Below are positions 21,835 to 30,772 of a DNA stretch of 36,225 bases, piece by piece. The DNA comes from Flavobacteriales bacterium (GTDB taxonomy: Bacteria > Bacteroidota > Bacteroidia > Flavobacteriales_F > PHOS-HE28). Under the pieces are notes generated by a model. That model saw only the letters and a program-made list of their open reading frames with translations, searched no databases and was not told the DNA's origin. The position numbers and the translations under genes are program-made. Every line of letters begins with the position of its first letter. Position 1 is the first letter of the stretch. The stretch is from positions 1-36,225 of the forward strand of contig JAIOIH010000012.1 of NCBI GenBank assembly GCA_019912395.1, written 5' to 3'.

Positions 21835-23247
21835 CTATTTCTCCGCCTTGCTCGGGCACGCGAACTCCGTGGTCGGCAGATCGGTCTGCTTGATCCCGTC
21901 AAAGCCCCCGGCAACCTCCACCACGTTGTGGAATCCGCGTGCCTTCAGCACCGATGCCGCGATCATGCTCCTGTAGCCGCCCGCACAATGCAGGTAGTTC
22001 GGCTCCGTCCTGTTGAATTCGGCGAGATGGTCGTTGAGGAATTGCAGGGAGGCATGCTTGGCATCCTCCAAGTGTTCCCCGTCCCATTCACCTTGCTTGC
22101 GGACATCGAACACGATCAGTTTCCCTGTCTTCATGCGCTGGGCGAACTCCGGGGCTGAAATGCTTTCCAGGGCATCCACGTCCCTCCCGGCGCTCCTCCA
22201 CGCCGTGATGCCACCCTTCAGGTAGCCGAGCACATTGTCATAGCCCACGCGGGCCAAGCGTGTCACGGCCTCGTCCTCGTTGCCTTCATCGGTCACCACC
22301 ACCAAGGGATGCTTCACGTCGGGGATCATCGCGCCCACCCACGGTGCGAAGTCGCCTCGCAGCCCGATGTTGATGCTGCGCGGCACGAAACCATCCTTGA
22401 ATGTTTGTGCGGCGCGCGTGTCCAGCACCAAGGCACCCTCGCTCTCCACGATCAGCTCCACTTGGTCCGGTGTCAGTGCGCGGAGACCTTTCTCCTTCAC
22501 GGTATCCAAGCTGGGTATGGCACCCTTGTTCATCGCCACGTTCTGCGGGAAGTAGGCCGGTGGCGGCAGGATCCCGTCGGTGACCTCCTTGATGAACTGG
22601 TCCTTGGAGGCGGCCTTCAGCGCGTAATTCACTTTCTTTTGGTTGCCCAGGGTGTCCCAGGTCTCCTTGCTCATGTTCTTGCCGCAGGCGCTGCCGGCCC
22701 CGTGCGCCGGGTAGACGATCACATCGTCCGGGAGCGTCATGATCTTGGTGTGCAGGGAATCGTAGAGGTGGCCGGCAAGGTCTTCCTTGGTGAGCACCCC
22801 CATTTTCTGCGCCAGGTCAGGCCGGCCCACGTCGCCGATGAATAGCGTGTCACCGCTGAAGATGCAGTGCGGCTTGCCCTGTTCATCCAGCAAGAGGTAG
22901 GTGGTGCTCTCCATGGTGTGCCCAGGCGTGTGCAGCACCTTGATGGTGACCTTGCCCAGCTTGAGTTCCTCGCCGTCGGCGGCGATCTGCGCGGTGAAGT
23001 CCGTTTTGGCATTGGGCCCGTAGATGATCGTCGCCCCCGTGCGCCCGGCGAGGTCCACGTGGCCGCTCACGAAGTCGGCGTGGAAGTGCGTCTCCAGCAC
23101 GTACTTGATCTTCGCGCCGCTTTTCTCGGCGCGATCGATGTAGGGCTGGGATTCACGCAGGGGATCGATCACGGCCGCTTCGCCGTTGCTTTCGATGTAG
23201 TAGGCGCCTTGTGCGAGGCATCCGGTGTAGATCTGTTCGATTTTCAT
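21835..23247 (-). CDS. CstB-like persulfide dioxygenase-rhodanese fusion
   Basis: 470 residues in three parts. An ETHE1-type metallo-beta-lactamase domain (1-~245) carries iron ligands in THFHADFVSGH (H54, H56, D58), H110 and SGDTLF (D133). A rhodanese-like domain lacking the catalytic Cys follows (~265-360; VTDEGNEDE replaces the loop). A C-terminal rhodanese is active, with loop HCAGGYR (Cys421). This is the order in Staphylococcus CstB, which oxidises persulfides to thiosulfate. It is preceded by the TauE/SafE gene (54 nt), consistent with sulfide detoxification. Confidence 0.92.
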   Translation of the reverse strand: MKIEQIYTGCLAQGAYYIESNGEAAVIDPLRESQPYIDRAEKSGAKIKYVLETHFHADFVSGHVDLAGRTGATIIYGPNAKTDFTAQIAADGEELKLGKVTIKVLHTPGHTMESTTYLLLDEQGKPHCIFSGDTLFIGDVGRPDLAQKMGVLTKEDLAGHLYDSLHTKIMTLPDDVIVYPAHGAGSACGKNMSKETWDTLGNQKKVNYALKAASKDQFIKEVTDGILPPPAYFPQNVAMNKGAIPSLDTVKEKGLRALTPDQVELIVESEGALVLDTRAAQTFKDGFVPRSINIGLRGDFAPWVGAMIPDVKHPLVVVTDEGNEDEAVTRLARVGYDNVLGYLKGGITAWRSAGRDVDALESISAPEFAQRMKTGKLIVFDVRKQGEWDGEHLEDAKHASLQFLNDHLAEFNRTEPNYLHCAGGYRSMIAASVLKARGFHNVVEVAGGFDGIKQTDLPTTEFACPSKAEK

Positions 23248-23295
23248 TTTCTTCGGTTGGGGTGCGGGTTGGGGGCGCGTGATCTCGCGCCCGTA

Positions 23296-23323
23296 CGAGC
23301 TTTATGCCAAGGCATAAAGCTCG
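23296..23323. terminator. Perfect hairpin at the end of the TauE/SafE gene
   Basis: 13-nt arms CGAGCTTTATGCC (23296-23308) and GGCATAAAGCTCG (23311-23323) flank a 2-nt gap. It spans the TauE stop codon. It may reduce transcription into the next gene or stabilise mRNA. Confidence 0.55.
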
Positions 23324-24105
23324 CGAATGATGATGTAAACGCCCATGGCCATGATGAACCAGCCGAACGCGGGGCGTAGTGTTTCATTGCTCAGGCGCTT
23401 GGAAAGACGGCTCCCAACAACGATGCCGAGGATGGCCAGTGCCAGGAAGGGCAGCAAGATCGTCACATGGTCGGCCAAATGAACATAGGGGTCGCCGAGA
23501 AAGCCGATGTAGGCATTCACGGTGATGATGAGCAGGGAGGTGCCGATGGCGCGCTTCATGTCCACGCCGGCCAACAGCACCAGTGCGGGCACGATGAGGA
23601 AGCCCCCGCCCGCGCCAAGCACGCCGGTAAGCAGCCCCGTGAACAGGCCGGTGAGCAGTAATGAGGGTAAGTGCCGCTCGCCGTTGTCCGCAGGCGCGTT
23701 GAGCTTCCTCCGGCGGATCATGCTCCAGGCGGAGAGCACCATCACCACGGCGAACAGGCCGAGGATCGCGGTGCCCTTGCTCACTTCCACACCACCGATG
23801 GACAGGAGCTGGTCCGGCATGGCGGGCACGAGCCACCGCCGGGTGATGAACACGCTGATGATGGAAGCACTACCGAAAACGCCGGCCGTGCGCCATTCGA
23901 TGTTGCCCTGCCGGTGATGCGAGAAAAGCCCCGCACCACTGGTGGTGCCCACGATGAAGAGGGAGAGGCCGGTAGCGGTGACCGGGTCCTGCCCAAAGAG
24001 ATAGACCAGGATCGGAACCGTAAGGATGGATCCACCGCCCCCCATAAGGCCCAGGGCCAAACCCATCACGATCGCACCGGCATAGCCCAAGATCTCCCAG
24101 CTCAT
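23302..24105 (-). CDS. TauE/SafE-family transporter
   Basis: A 267-residue polytopic protein with the duplicated glycine-rich family motif (GLALGLMGGGGSILTVPIL at the start; TGVLGAGGGFLIVPALVL in the second half) and about eight helices. The family exports sulfite and other organosulfonates; next to a persulfide dioxygenase, export of sulfite or thiosulfate is likely. A TACGTTTG promoter box lies 35 nt upstream, making this the probable first gene of the sulfur operon. Confidence 0.92.
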   Translation of the reverse strand: MSWEILGYAGAIVMGLALGLMGGGGSILTVPILVYLFGQDPVTATGLSLFIVGTTSGAGLFSHHRQGNIEWRTAGVFGSASIISVFITRRWLVPAMPDQLLSIGGVEVSKGTAILGLFAVVMVLSAWSMIRRRKLNAPADNGERHLPSLLLTGLFTGLLTGVLGAGGGFLIVPALVLLAGVDMKRAIGTSLLIITVNAYIGFLGDPYVHLADHVTILLPFLALAILGIVVGSRLSKRLSNETLRPAFGWFIMAMGVYIIIRELYALA

Positions 24106-24140
24106 GCGGTGGCGTGCGGTTGTGCGGTGTTCATGCCGTG

Positions 24141-24148
24141 CAAACGTA
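24141..24148 (-). promoter_or_regulatory. -7 promoter box of the sulfur operon
   Basis: On the minus strand TACGTTTGC fits TAnnTTTG exactly, with a leader of about 30 nt to the TauE/SafE ATG. Confidence 0.55.
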
Positions 24149-24225
24149 GGACTGCACGCGGTGGTGGAAGGTGATAAGGGTTACCGTGGAATGAATAGAT
24201 GCTCCAACACGTCGGCGGGTCCTTT

Positions 24226-25350
24226 TTAGATCACCGCCAGCAAGGCCGGCCCGAATTCCCGTGCCTGGTAACGGCGCAGTCCGGGTATGGCCAGCAGGTC
24301 GTCCTGGCCCGCAGGTTTGGCCCGTGCGATATCCAGGAGCAATTGATTGGCCGCGATGATCCCGGGGCGCAGGTCCTGCGCAAGGGCCATTTTGTCCCGT
24401 GCGGCTTTCAGGCGCTTTACGCGTTCCTCCAGCTGCGGGTCCCGGGGGAAGCGTTTGGGCCGTTCCAAGCGCGGCCATTGATCCTTGGGCGTCGTCAGCC
24501 CGCGCTGGAGGGCTTCGAGAATATCGGTCCCGTACTTTTCCATGGTGGACGGTCCAACACCTTTCAGCCGGGCCAGTGCGGCCAAGCTGGTCACCGGTTC
24601 CCTCGACAAGGTCAGGAGCACATCATTGCCCAGAACCATGAAGGCGGCCCGGTCCAGTCCGGAAGCCACGCCGGCGCGCCATTGGTGCAGCTCCTTCAGC
24701 ACGGCCAGTTCGTGTGGCTTCAGGGCCTTGGCCCCTTTGATCCGCAGAAAGCCGGGTGTGGGGTCCTCCTTGGCTTGAAAGGGCACTTCGGTGAGCAGTT
24801 CAAATTCTTCCATGGCCCAGTCCCACCGGCCCGCACCCCGGAGCTTGGCGGCGAGCTCGTCCCGCAGCCCGATGAGGTAGCGCGTGTCCATCGCGGCATA
24901 GGCCAGCATGCCCGGCGTCAGCGGACGCTTGCACCAATCGGCTTTCTGGTAGCGCTTGTCCAGTTGAATGCCGAAATATTTCTTCAGCAGGGAGGCCAGG
25001 CCCAGTTCGGGCTCGTTCACCAGCTCCGCGGCGATCAGCGTATCGAAAACATGACGCACGCGGAATCCATACATCCGCTTCAGCAGGCGGAGGTCGAAGT
25101 CGGCATCGTGGACCACGGTTTCAGCGTGTTGGGAACCGAGCAGCTTACCCAAGGTCCCCATGTTGTCCAAGGCGAGGGGATCGATCAGCCACGTATCCTT
25201 CCGGTTGGAGAGCTGGATCAGCCCGATGCGCTCGTGGTACCGATGGAAGCTGCTCGCCTCGGTGTCCAGGGCAATGCAGGGTTCATCCGCCAACTGCCCC
25301 ATCAGGTCTTGGAAGGCGGCAGGTTGGGCTATGAGGGGTGTTTCCTCCAT
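24226..25350 (-). CDS. rnd: Ribonuclease D
   Basis: A 374-residue 3'-5' exoribonuclease with the DEDDy motifs ALDTEAS (D29, E31), VVHDADFDLRLL and YAAMDTRYL (Tyr and Asp), followed by HRDC domains (HELAVLKELHQWRAGVA). It matures tRNA and other stable RNA 3' ends. ATG 25350 is preferred over TTG 25371 because a TTCCTTTG promoter-like box (about 25359-25366, minus strand) lies within the longer form. Confidence 0.93.
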   Translation of the reverse strand: MEETPLIAQPAAFQDLMGQLADEPCIALDTEASSFHRYHERIGLIQLSNRKDTWLIDPLALDNMGTLGKLLGSQHAETVVHDADFDLRLLKRMYGFRVRHVFDTLIAAELVNEPELGLASLLKKYFGIQLDKRYQKADWCKRPLTPGMLAYAAMDTRYLIGLRDELAAKLRGAGRWDWAMEEFELLTEVPFQAKEDPTPGFLRIKGAKALKPHELAVLKELHQWRAGVASGLDRAAFMVLGNDVLLTLSREPVTSLAALARLKGVGPSTMEKYGTDILEALQRGLTTPKDQWPRLERPKRFPRDPQLEERVKRLKAARDKMALAQDLRPGIIAANQLLLDIARAKPAGQDDLLAIPGLRRYQAREFGPALLAVI

Positions 25351-25508
25351 GGAAAACGCAAAGGAAGCCAATTGTGGTCCGAGGAAGAACCGGAATCGAT
25401 CACCGGACCCGATAATTGTCAGGCCCCGATCGTTAGGATGATCCGGGAACTAGCCGGGTCTTGTCGAGCTTCTCACTCTGGAATACGCTGTTGGACAGGC
25501 GGTTGTGG

Positions 25509-26582
25509 CTAATTCCGGACCACCTTGTCGATGTATCTCGAATTCATCAGCCCCAATGCTCCCATGTAGTTGATACTGAAGGAGATAAGGTCGCCTACTT
25601 GGATGTTGCCGGGGTTGTCGCCCAGGTCCAGTACCAGCATGTCCGAACTGGCCTCGATGATGGAGATGCCCTTGACCAAGGGGGTGAGGTCCTTGGGGTT
25701 CACGTCCAGAAGCCCGATATCGATAATGGCCCGGAACGCGGTTCGGCCGATGTCGCTCTCCTTCACTTCCGGCTTAATGCCGGCCACATTGGTGCGTTGC
25801 TCACCGGTGGGTGTCATCGGTTTTTCGTAGAGCTCGATCACCTCGGCGTGCAGTTTGAACACGTCGTTGCGCATGCCCTTGATCATACCGTCGGTGAAGA
25901 GGTCCTTGCCGAAGAACAAGGCCTCGCCCACCCGGAAGTGGTTCATGCCCTTGGGCAGTTGTTTTTTCAGCAGCAAGGGGATGGTGACACTGGTACCACC
26001 GGTGACCCAGGGGATGCGCTTGTTGAACTTCGTTTCGATGAGCTGCTTGTACAGGCCGAGCTGGATCAGCTTGTCCTGCGTGGGCATGATGCCATTGAGG
26101 CAGTTGAGGTTGGTGCCCAGGCCCACGATGGCGATGTTGGGCAGCTCGAACACCTTCGCATAGAAATCCACCAAGTGGTCGCCCATCACGCCTTCGCGGA
26201 GGTCACCCATCTCCACCATGATGATCACCTTGTGGGTACGCCCTTGCTTCACCGCTTCGGCGCTCAAGGCCTTGATGGTGTCCAGGTCGCTATTGAAACT
26301 GACATCGGCAAAGCGCACCAGATTGGGGATCCCGCGCTTGGCGGGCGGCTTGATGTACACCGTTTGTGCGTCCGGTGCGAGCTTCTTCAGCACCTTGAGG
26401 TTGCTGATGCGCGTATCGTGGAATTCCTTTTCACCCAGTTCCACCACCTCGCGCAGGAAGGTCTCGTTGCCACAGAGCAGTTTGGTCACAATGCCCCATT
26501 CGATGTTGTTCTTCTTGAACAGGTTGGCCAGGAAGCGATGGTTGTGCCGGAGCTTGTCGCGGTAGAGTTCGAGGAAGGCCAT
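25509..26582 (-). CDS. Ornithine/alanine racemase-like PLP enzyme
   Basis: 357 residues; fold-type III PLP barrel like alanine racemase but of the ornithine racemase (Orr)/YhfX-like group. The PLP lysine is probably K34 (GIVTKLLCG). Other blocks are VIIMVEMGDLREG, GLGTNLNCLNG and WVTGGTSVTIPLL. Substrate may be ornithine, lysine or another amino acid; it cannot be decided here. It begins 3 nt after alr and is the last gene of the operon. The 158 bp between it and rnd contain no gene. Confidence 0.88.
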   Translation of the reverse strand: MAFLELYRDKLRHNHRFLANLFKKNNIEWGIVTKLLCGNETFLREVVELGEKEFHDTRISNLKVLKKLAPDAQTVYIKPPAKRGIPNLVRFADVSFNSDLDTIKALSAEAVKQGRTHKVIIMVEMGDLREGVMGDHLVDFYAKVFELPNIAIVGLGTNLNCLNGIMPTQDKLIQLGLYKQLIETKFNKRIPWVTGGTSVTIPLLLKKQLPKGMNHFRVGEALFFGKDLFTDGMIKGMRNDVFKLHAEVIELYEKPMTPTGEQRTNVAGIKPEVKESDIGRTAFRAIIDIGLLDVNPKDLTPLVKGISIIEASSDMLVLDLGDNPGNIQVGDLISFSINYMGALGLMNSRYIDKVVRN

Positions 26583-26585
26583 GTT

Positions 26586-27746
26586 TCAGGGGTGCTTTTC
26601 CACTACCACGCGGGGAATGGAGTGGGGCAGTCGGGTCAACAGTTCATAGTTCAACTGGTCGCTGAGGTCTCCGAACGAGGCTACGCTGATGCTGTTGCCA
26701 TCCTGCGTGCCGATCAGCACCACCTCATCACCTTTCTCCACGCCCTCGATGCCGGTGACGTCCACGGTGATGCAGTTCATGTTCACGATGCCGCGCACGG
26801 GTGCCTTCCTGCCCCGCACCAGCACATGGCCGGTGTTGCTGAGGCTTCGTGCATAGCCGTAGGCGTAGCCCATGGGGATGGTGGCAATGCGCGTCTCGGT
26901 CTGCGCTTGGAAGTCGTTCCCGTAGCCCACGAAGCCCCCGGCCGGCACGGTGGTGATGGACATCACGCGGCTCCACCAGCGGATCACGCGCATCAGTGGG
27001 TCACCCACGATGCCGTGTTGCTTGGTATAGCGTTCCCGGGTCTCGTTGTTGGGCCAGAATCCGTAGTGCAGAATGCCCACGCGGGCCATGTCGTACACGG
27101 TGTCCGGCTCGTTGAGGATGCCTGCCGAGCAGGCCAAATGGCGAAGGCCGGTGGGCTGGCCGTGCAGCTCGGCAATGGCCACGGCTTCCTGAAAGCGTGC
27201 CTTTTGCGCGTCTATGCGGAGGCGATTGTCCCGGCTTTCGGCCCCGGCCAAATGCGAGCAGATGCCTTTCAGTTCGATCCTCTCGGGATTGGCCCGGCAC
27301 AGCTCCAATACCTCAGGGAGGTCGGCCATGGGAAAGCCGGTGCGGTGCATGCCGGTCTCCACTTCGATATGTACCTGGGCCTTTTTGCCTTGGGCCTTGG
27401 CCGCATGAAGGGCTTGGGACAGCCGGTTCCTTTCGAACACATTGAACGCGATGTCATGCTCCACGGCCCAGTCCAAGGCATGCCCGTCCACATCCCCCAT
27501 GATGTAGATCGCCGCACCGTTCGTCAGTTGCTTTTTCAGCTCGAAGGCCTCGGAGGCGGAGTACACCGCGAACATCCCCGCACCCAGACGCTGGGCCAAG
27601 GAGGTGAAGGTGCCGATACCGTGCCCGTAGGCATTGCCCTTCACCACGCTGCAGAGCTTGGTGCCCGGCTGCATCGCCTTGCGAATGAAGGAGAGGTTGT
27701 TGCGAAGGGCTTCCGCGCTGAGCTCTATGGTGGAAACGTTGAACAT
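26586..27746 (-). CDS. alr: Alanine racemase
   Basis: A 386-residue PLP enzyme that makes D-alanine for peptidoglycan. The PLP lysine is K36 in VVKGNAYGHG and the second catalytic base is Tyr in GFVGYGNDF (about 265), with the C-terminal beta domain after ~250. The start overlaps the M20 stop (TAATG). Unlike most Bacteroidota, where alr is free-standing or fused to murF, it lies here in an uptake-type operon. Confidence 0.95.
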   Translation of the reverse strand: MFNVSTIELSAEALRNNLSFIRKAMQPGTKLCSVVKGNAYGHGIGTFTSLAQRLGAGMFAVYSASEAFELKKQLTNGAAIYIMGDVDGHALDWAVEHDIAFNVFERNRLSQALHAAKAQGKKAQVHIEVETGMHRTGFPMADLPEVLELCRANPERIELKGICSHLAGAESRDNRLRIDAQKARFQEAVAIAELHGQPTGLRHLACSAGILNEPDTVYDMARVGILHYGFWPNNETRERYTKQHGIVGDPLMRVIRWWSRVMSITTVPAGGFVGYGNDFQAQTETRIATIPMGYAYGYARSLSNTGHVLVRGRKAPVRGIVNMNCITVDVTGIEGVEKGDEVVLIGTQDGNSISVASFGDLSDQLNYELLTRLPHSIPRVVVEKHP

Positions 27747-28885
27747 TAGCGCTGTAGGAAGGAACGCACCGCCGTGTGGAAGAGTTCAATGCCGTGGGGG
27801 ATCAGCTCATCGGGGAAGTCATAATCGGGATTGTGCAGCGCGGGCATGTCCTCGCCGGCCCCCAGCCCGAACATGCAGCCTTTGTACTTCGCCGTAAAGA
27901 GGCCGAAGTCCTCGCCCCACTTGAAGGGATGGTCGCGCTTCACCAGCGTATGGCCGGTGGCTCGCACCGCTTCGGTCACCAGTTCGGCGGCGGCATCATC
28001 GTTCTGGTTGGCCTTGAACGTAAAGCAGTAGCCGATCTCAATGCCCAGCTTGTGGGTCGCGGCCACCCTCCGGGAGAGGGCCTCGATGTCCTGTTCCAAC
28101 CGCTTCAACTCGGCGTCGGTCCAACAGCGCACGGTGAGGTGTACTTCGGCGTTCCCGGCGGAAATACCGTAGTCCTTGCTACCGAGATCCACATGCACCA
28201 CTGTCACCACGCGCAGGCCGTCCTCGGTGGGCACGTTGTGCTGGAGGGCGATGGCACCTGTGAGGATCTCGGCCACGGCGAGCGCCGGATTGATCCCATG
28301 TTCCGGTTCCGCGGCGTGCGATGTGCGGCCTTTCAGCGCGATCACCATGCTGTTGACGCTGGCGGTGAAGGCTCCCTTCCGCACCACGGCATGGCCCAGC
28401 GGATAGCCCGGCAGGTTGTGCAATGCCAACACCAGGTCGAAATGCCTGTCCTTCATGCGCGGATCCTTCAACACCGCTGCTGCTCCGGCGCCGTTCTCTT
28501 CCGCAGGCTGGTAGAGCAGGTGTACGCGACCGTTCGACGGTCGGTCCTTTGCGAGCTTTTCGGCCAGCCCGGTGACGATGGCGGTGTGACCATCATGCCC
28601 GCATTTGTGCGAGACGCCTTTGATCGTGGAGGCGTGGCTGAAGCTGTTCACCTCCTGGATCGGCAGCGCGTCCAATTCGCACCGCACCATCACCTGCGGG
28701 CCTTTCTCTTCCGTTCCGAAGGTGGCCAGAATGCCGGTGCCGCCCACTTCCGTGAGCAACGCATCCGGTTTCAGCTTGTTCAGCACGGCCAGTACGCGCT
28801 TGGCGGTCTCGCGCTCCTCGCCGGAAATTTCCGGGTGGGCGTGCAGCTCGCGGCGGAAGGCCTTCAGGTCTAGCGCAGTGCTCAT
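27746..28885 (-). CDS. M20-family amidohydrolase
   Basis: A 379-residue metallopeptidase of the M20D/HipO type. Metal-site residues are in SHKCGHDGHTA (C95, H97), QPAEENGAG (E129, E130) and ALHNLPG; a dimerisation domain lies at about 175-290. Such enzymes deacylate N-acyl amino acids (N-acetyl-diaminopimelate, hippurate, indole-acetyl amino acids). It overlaps the acetyltransferase gene upstream (ATGA) and alr downstream (TAATG). An acyl-amino acid substrate fits the racemase neighbours but is inference. Confidence 0.92.
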   Translation of the reverse strand: MSTALDLKAFRRELHAHPEISGEERETAKRVLAVLNKLKPDALLTEVGGTGILATFGTEEKGPQVMVRCELDALPIQEVNSFSHASTIKGVSHKCGHDGHTAIVTGLAEKLAKDRPSNGRVHLLYQPAEENGAGAAAVLKDPRMKDRHFDLVLALHNLPGYPLGHAVVRKGAFTASVNSMVIALKGRTSHAAEPEHGINPALAVAEILTGAIALQHNVPTEDGLRVVTVVHVDLGSKDYGISAGNAEVHLTVRCWTDAELKRLEQDIEALSRRVAATHKLGIEIGYCFTFKANQNDDAAAELVTEAVRATGHTLVKRDHPFKWGEDFGLFTAKYKGCMFGLGAGEDMPALHNPDYDFPDELIPHGIELFHTAVRSFLQR

Positions 28886-29313
28886 TGTTGAAGGCGCATT
28901 TCGAGGTACTTGTTGGTGAAGCCGAGGGATTCGTACAGCTTCTTCGCAGGGTTGTCCGGCTCCACGTGCAGGGCGATGCCACCGGTGGAACTGGCGATGG
29001 CCTTCTCCATCAGCTTGCGCCCGACTCCCTTGCCTCGCATGGAACCGTCCACGGCGATGTAGACCAAAATGTTAGCGGGGATGTAGCCGCCCATCTTCGT
29101 ATCGTTCACCACCACGGCACCGATGACCTTTCCGTCCTCGCTTCCTGCCAGGACGAAGCCTCCACGTGCCGGGTCCAGTGAATAATCGATGGCCATGCGG
29201 ATGTGTTCCTTCGGGTCCCCGAATTGGTCCAAGTGGTTCTCCAGGAAGGATGCCACAGCGTCGCGTGCGGCTGCATCGGCGGGATGATCGGGGGTGTATT
29301 TTTCAATCTTCAT
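28882..29313 (-). CDS. GNAT-family N-acetyltransferase
   Basis: 143 residues. The acetyl-CoA-binding motif A is RGKGVGRKLMEKAI (about 92-105), preceded by ILVYIAVDGSMRG and followed by GIALHVEPDNPAKKLYESLGF. ATG 29313 is chosen because the long upstream extension is inside the symporter frame; it overlaps the symporter stop by 11 nt. Substrate unknown. Confidence 0.9.
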   Translation of the reverse strand: MKIEKYTPDHPADAAARDAVASFLENHLDQFGDPKEHIRMAIDYSLDPARGGFVLAGSEDGKVIGAVVVNDTKMGGYIPANILVYIAVDGSMRGKGVGRKLMEKAIASSTGGIALHVEPDNPAKKLYESLGFTNKYLEMRLQQ

Positions 29314-30772
29314 TGGAGATCGGGTTCGGTATAGCCTGCAAGTTACTGGCAGGGAGCAGGCGGTCGGTGATAAAGAAGAGCAGCGCGGAAACGGTGATGC
29401 CGAAGACGTTGGCATCCAGGCCCAGCGGCAGGTCCATGCCGATATTCCCGAGGATGATGGTGGTGAGCCCGCCACCGATCATGGCTGCCAAGGCGGCATT
29501 GCCGTTGCGTTTACCGAGGAATACGGCCGCGATCAGGGGAACGAACAATCCGCTCACCATGAAGGCGTAGGAGGCGAGCATCAGGCTCAGCACGTTCTGC
29601 ATGTTGGCCGCGATGATCATGGCGATGATGCCGAGCGCCAAGGTGAGCAGTTGCGATACACGTAGCACTTGCGCCGTAGTGGCCGTGGCGGGCATCCGCT
29701 TGCCGATGATGTCCGTCAGCGTGTTCCCGCTGGCGGCCATCAGGCAGCTATCGGCCGTGCTGAGGATGGCGGAGAAATAGGCCGCCAGGACCAGGCCGAG
29801 CAGGCCCACCGGCAGAATGGCCCGCAACAGCAAAGGCAAGCCCAGCTCAGGATCGATATCGACCACGCCCGATGCCAAGAGATGGCTCAACAGCCCTTGG
29901 TCAAAAGCAACGCGGCCGAGCAGTCCGAGCGTAACGCCCATGAAGGCCATCAACGGCCATTCCAGCGCACCGGCGATGTACCACGCGCGCTTGGCCGATC
30001 GCTCGCTCCGGCTGGCATAGATCCGCTGGTAGAGCGTCATCCCCACGAACCAGATCGGCACGATGGTAACCGCCCAGTTGATGATGGTAACGGGTGCCAC
30101 ATTGGTGAGTGAGAGATGTGCCGGCCCCACGGAGTCGTGAATGCCATGCCAGCCACCCACGGCCTGCCAAGCCATGGGGATGGCGACCAGGCTGAGTCCC
30201 GCGATCAGGACCATCCACTGTACCATATCGGTGTATATCACGGCTTTCAGGCCACCCATCACGGTATAGCCCACGATGATCACGCCCATGATCAGCAAGG
30301 CCGTGCCGAGATCCAGGCCGACGAAGGCGGAGGAAGCGAGCTTGGCCCCGGCCAGCAGCTGCGAGCTGGTAAAGCCCAAGTAGCCGATGGCGCTGATGAT
30401 GCCCGCCACCAGCGCCGCACGCTTATCGTAGTGGTGCCCGATCAGCTGCGGGAAGGTGAGGAACTTCATTTTCCGGGCCAGGGGATACACGCGCGGAATG
30501 AGGAACACAGCGGCCAGCCAAGCACCGATCAAGCCGGTGAAGAGCATCCATGCCCCGGAAAGGCCCATGATGAAGCCCAAACCTCCCAAGCCGATGGAGA
30601 ATCCGCCACCCACATCGGTAGCGGCCACACTAAGACCGATGGACCAACTGCCCATGCCCCTGCCGCCGACGAAATAATCCTCCTGGTCGGTGTTCTTGCG
30701 CATGAAGTACACGCCGATCCCCACAAGGGCGATCATGTAAACGATGAGGATTGTGCCGTCGATCCAATGCAA
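29303..30772 (-). CDS. Sodium:solute symporter (SSS family)
   Basis: 489 residues with about 13 membrane helices. Family blocks are YFVGGRGMGSWSIGLSVAATDVGGG (N-terminal sodium/substrate region, residues about 33-57), TFPQLIGHHYDKRAA, GGLKAVIYTDMVQ and LAAYFSAILSTADSCLMAASG (about 325-345). It takes up an organic solute, possibly amino or acylamino acids given its operon. TTG 30772 (HWIDGT follows) is the only start that fits the family N-terminus. A TACCTTTG box lies ~110 nt upstream. Confidence 0.92.
   Translation of the reverse strand: MHWIDGTILIVYMIALVGIGVYFMRKNTDQEDYFVGGRGMGSWSIGLSVAATDVGGGFSIGLGGLGFIMGLSGAWMLFTGLIGAWLAAVFLIPRVYPLARKMKFLTFPQLIGHHYDKRAALVAGIISAIGYLGFTSSQLLAGAKLASSAFVGLDLGTALLIMGVIIVGYTVMGGLKAVIYTDMVQWMVLIAGLSLVAIPMAWQAVGGWHGIHDSVGPAHLSLTNVAPVTIINWAVTIVPIWFVGMTLYQRIYASRSERSAKRAWYIAGALEWPLMAFMGVTLGLLGRVAFDQGLLSHLLASGVVDIDPELGLPLLLRAILPVGLLGLVLAAYFSAILSTADSCLMAASGNTLTDIIGKRMPATATTAQVLRVSQLLTLALGIIAMIIAANMQNVLSLMLASYAFMVSGLFVPLIAAVFLGKRNGNAALAAMIGGGLTTIILGNIGMDLPLGLDANVFGITVSALLFFITDRLLPASNLQAIPNPISNED

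Noticed and set aside
25461-27749. Very long plus-strand open frame (762 codons) opposite the racemase genes
   Set aside because: It is the antisense of two well-supported PLP racemase genes; high GC suppresses stops in that frame and the translation has no recognisable domain.
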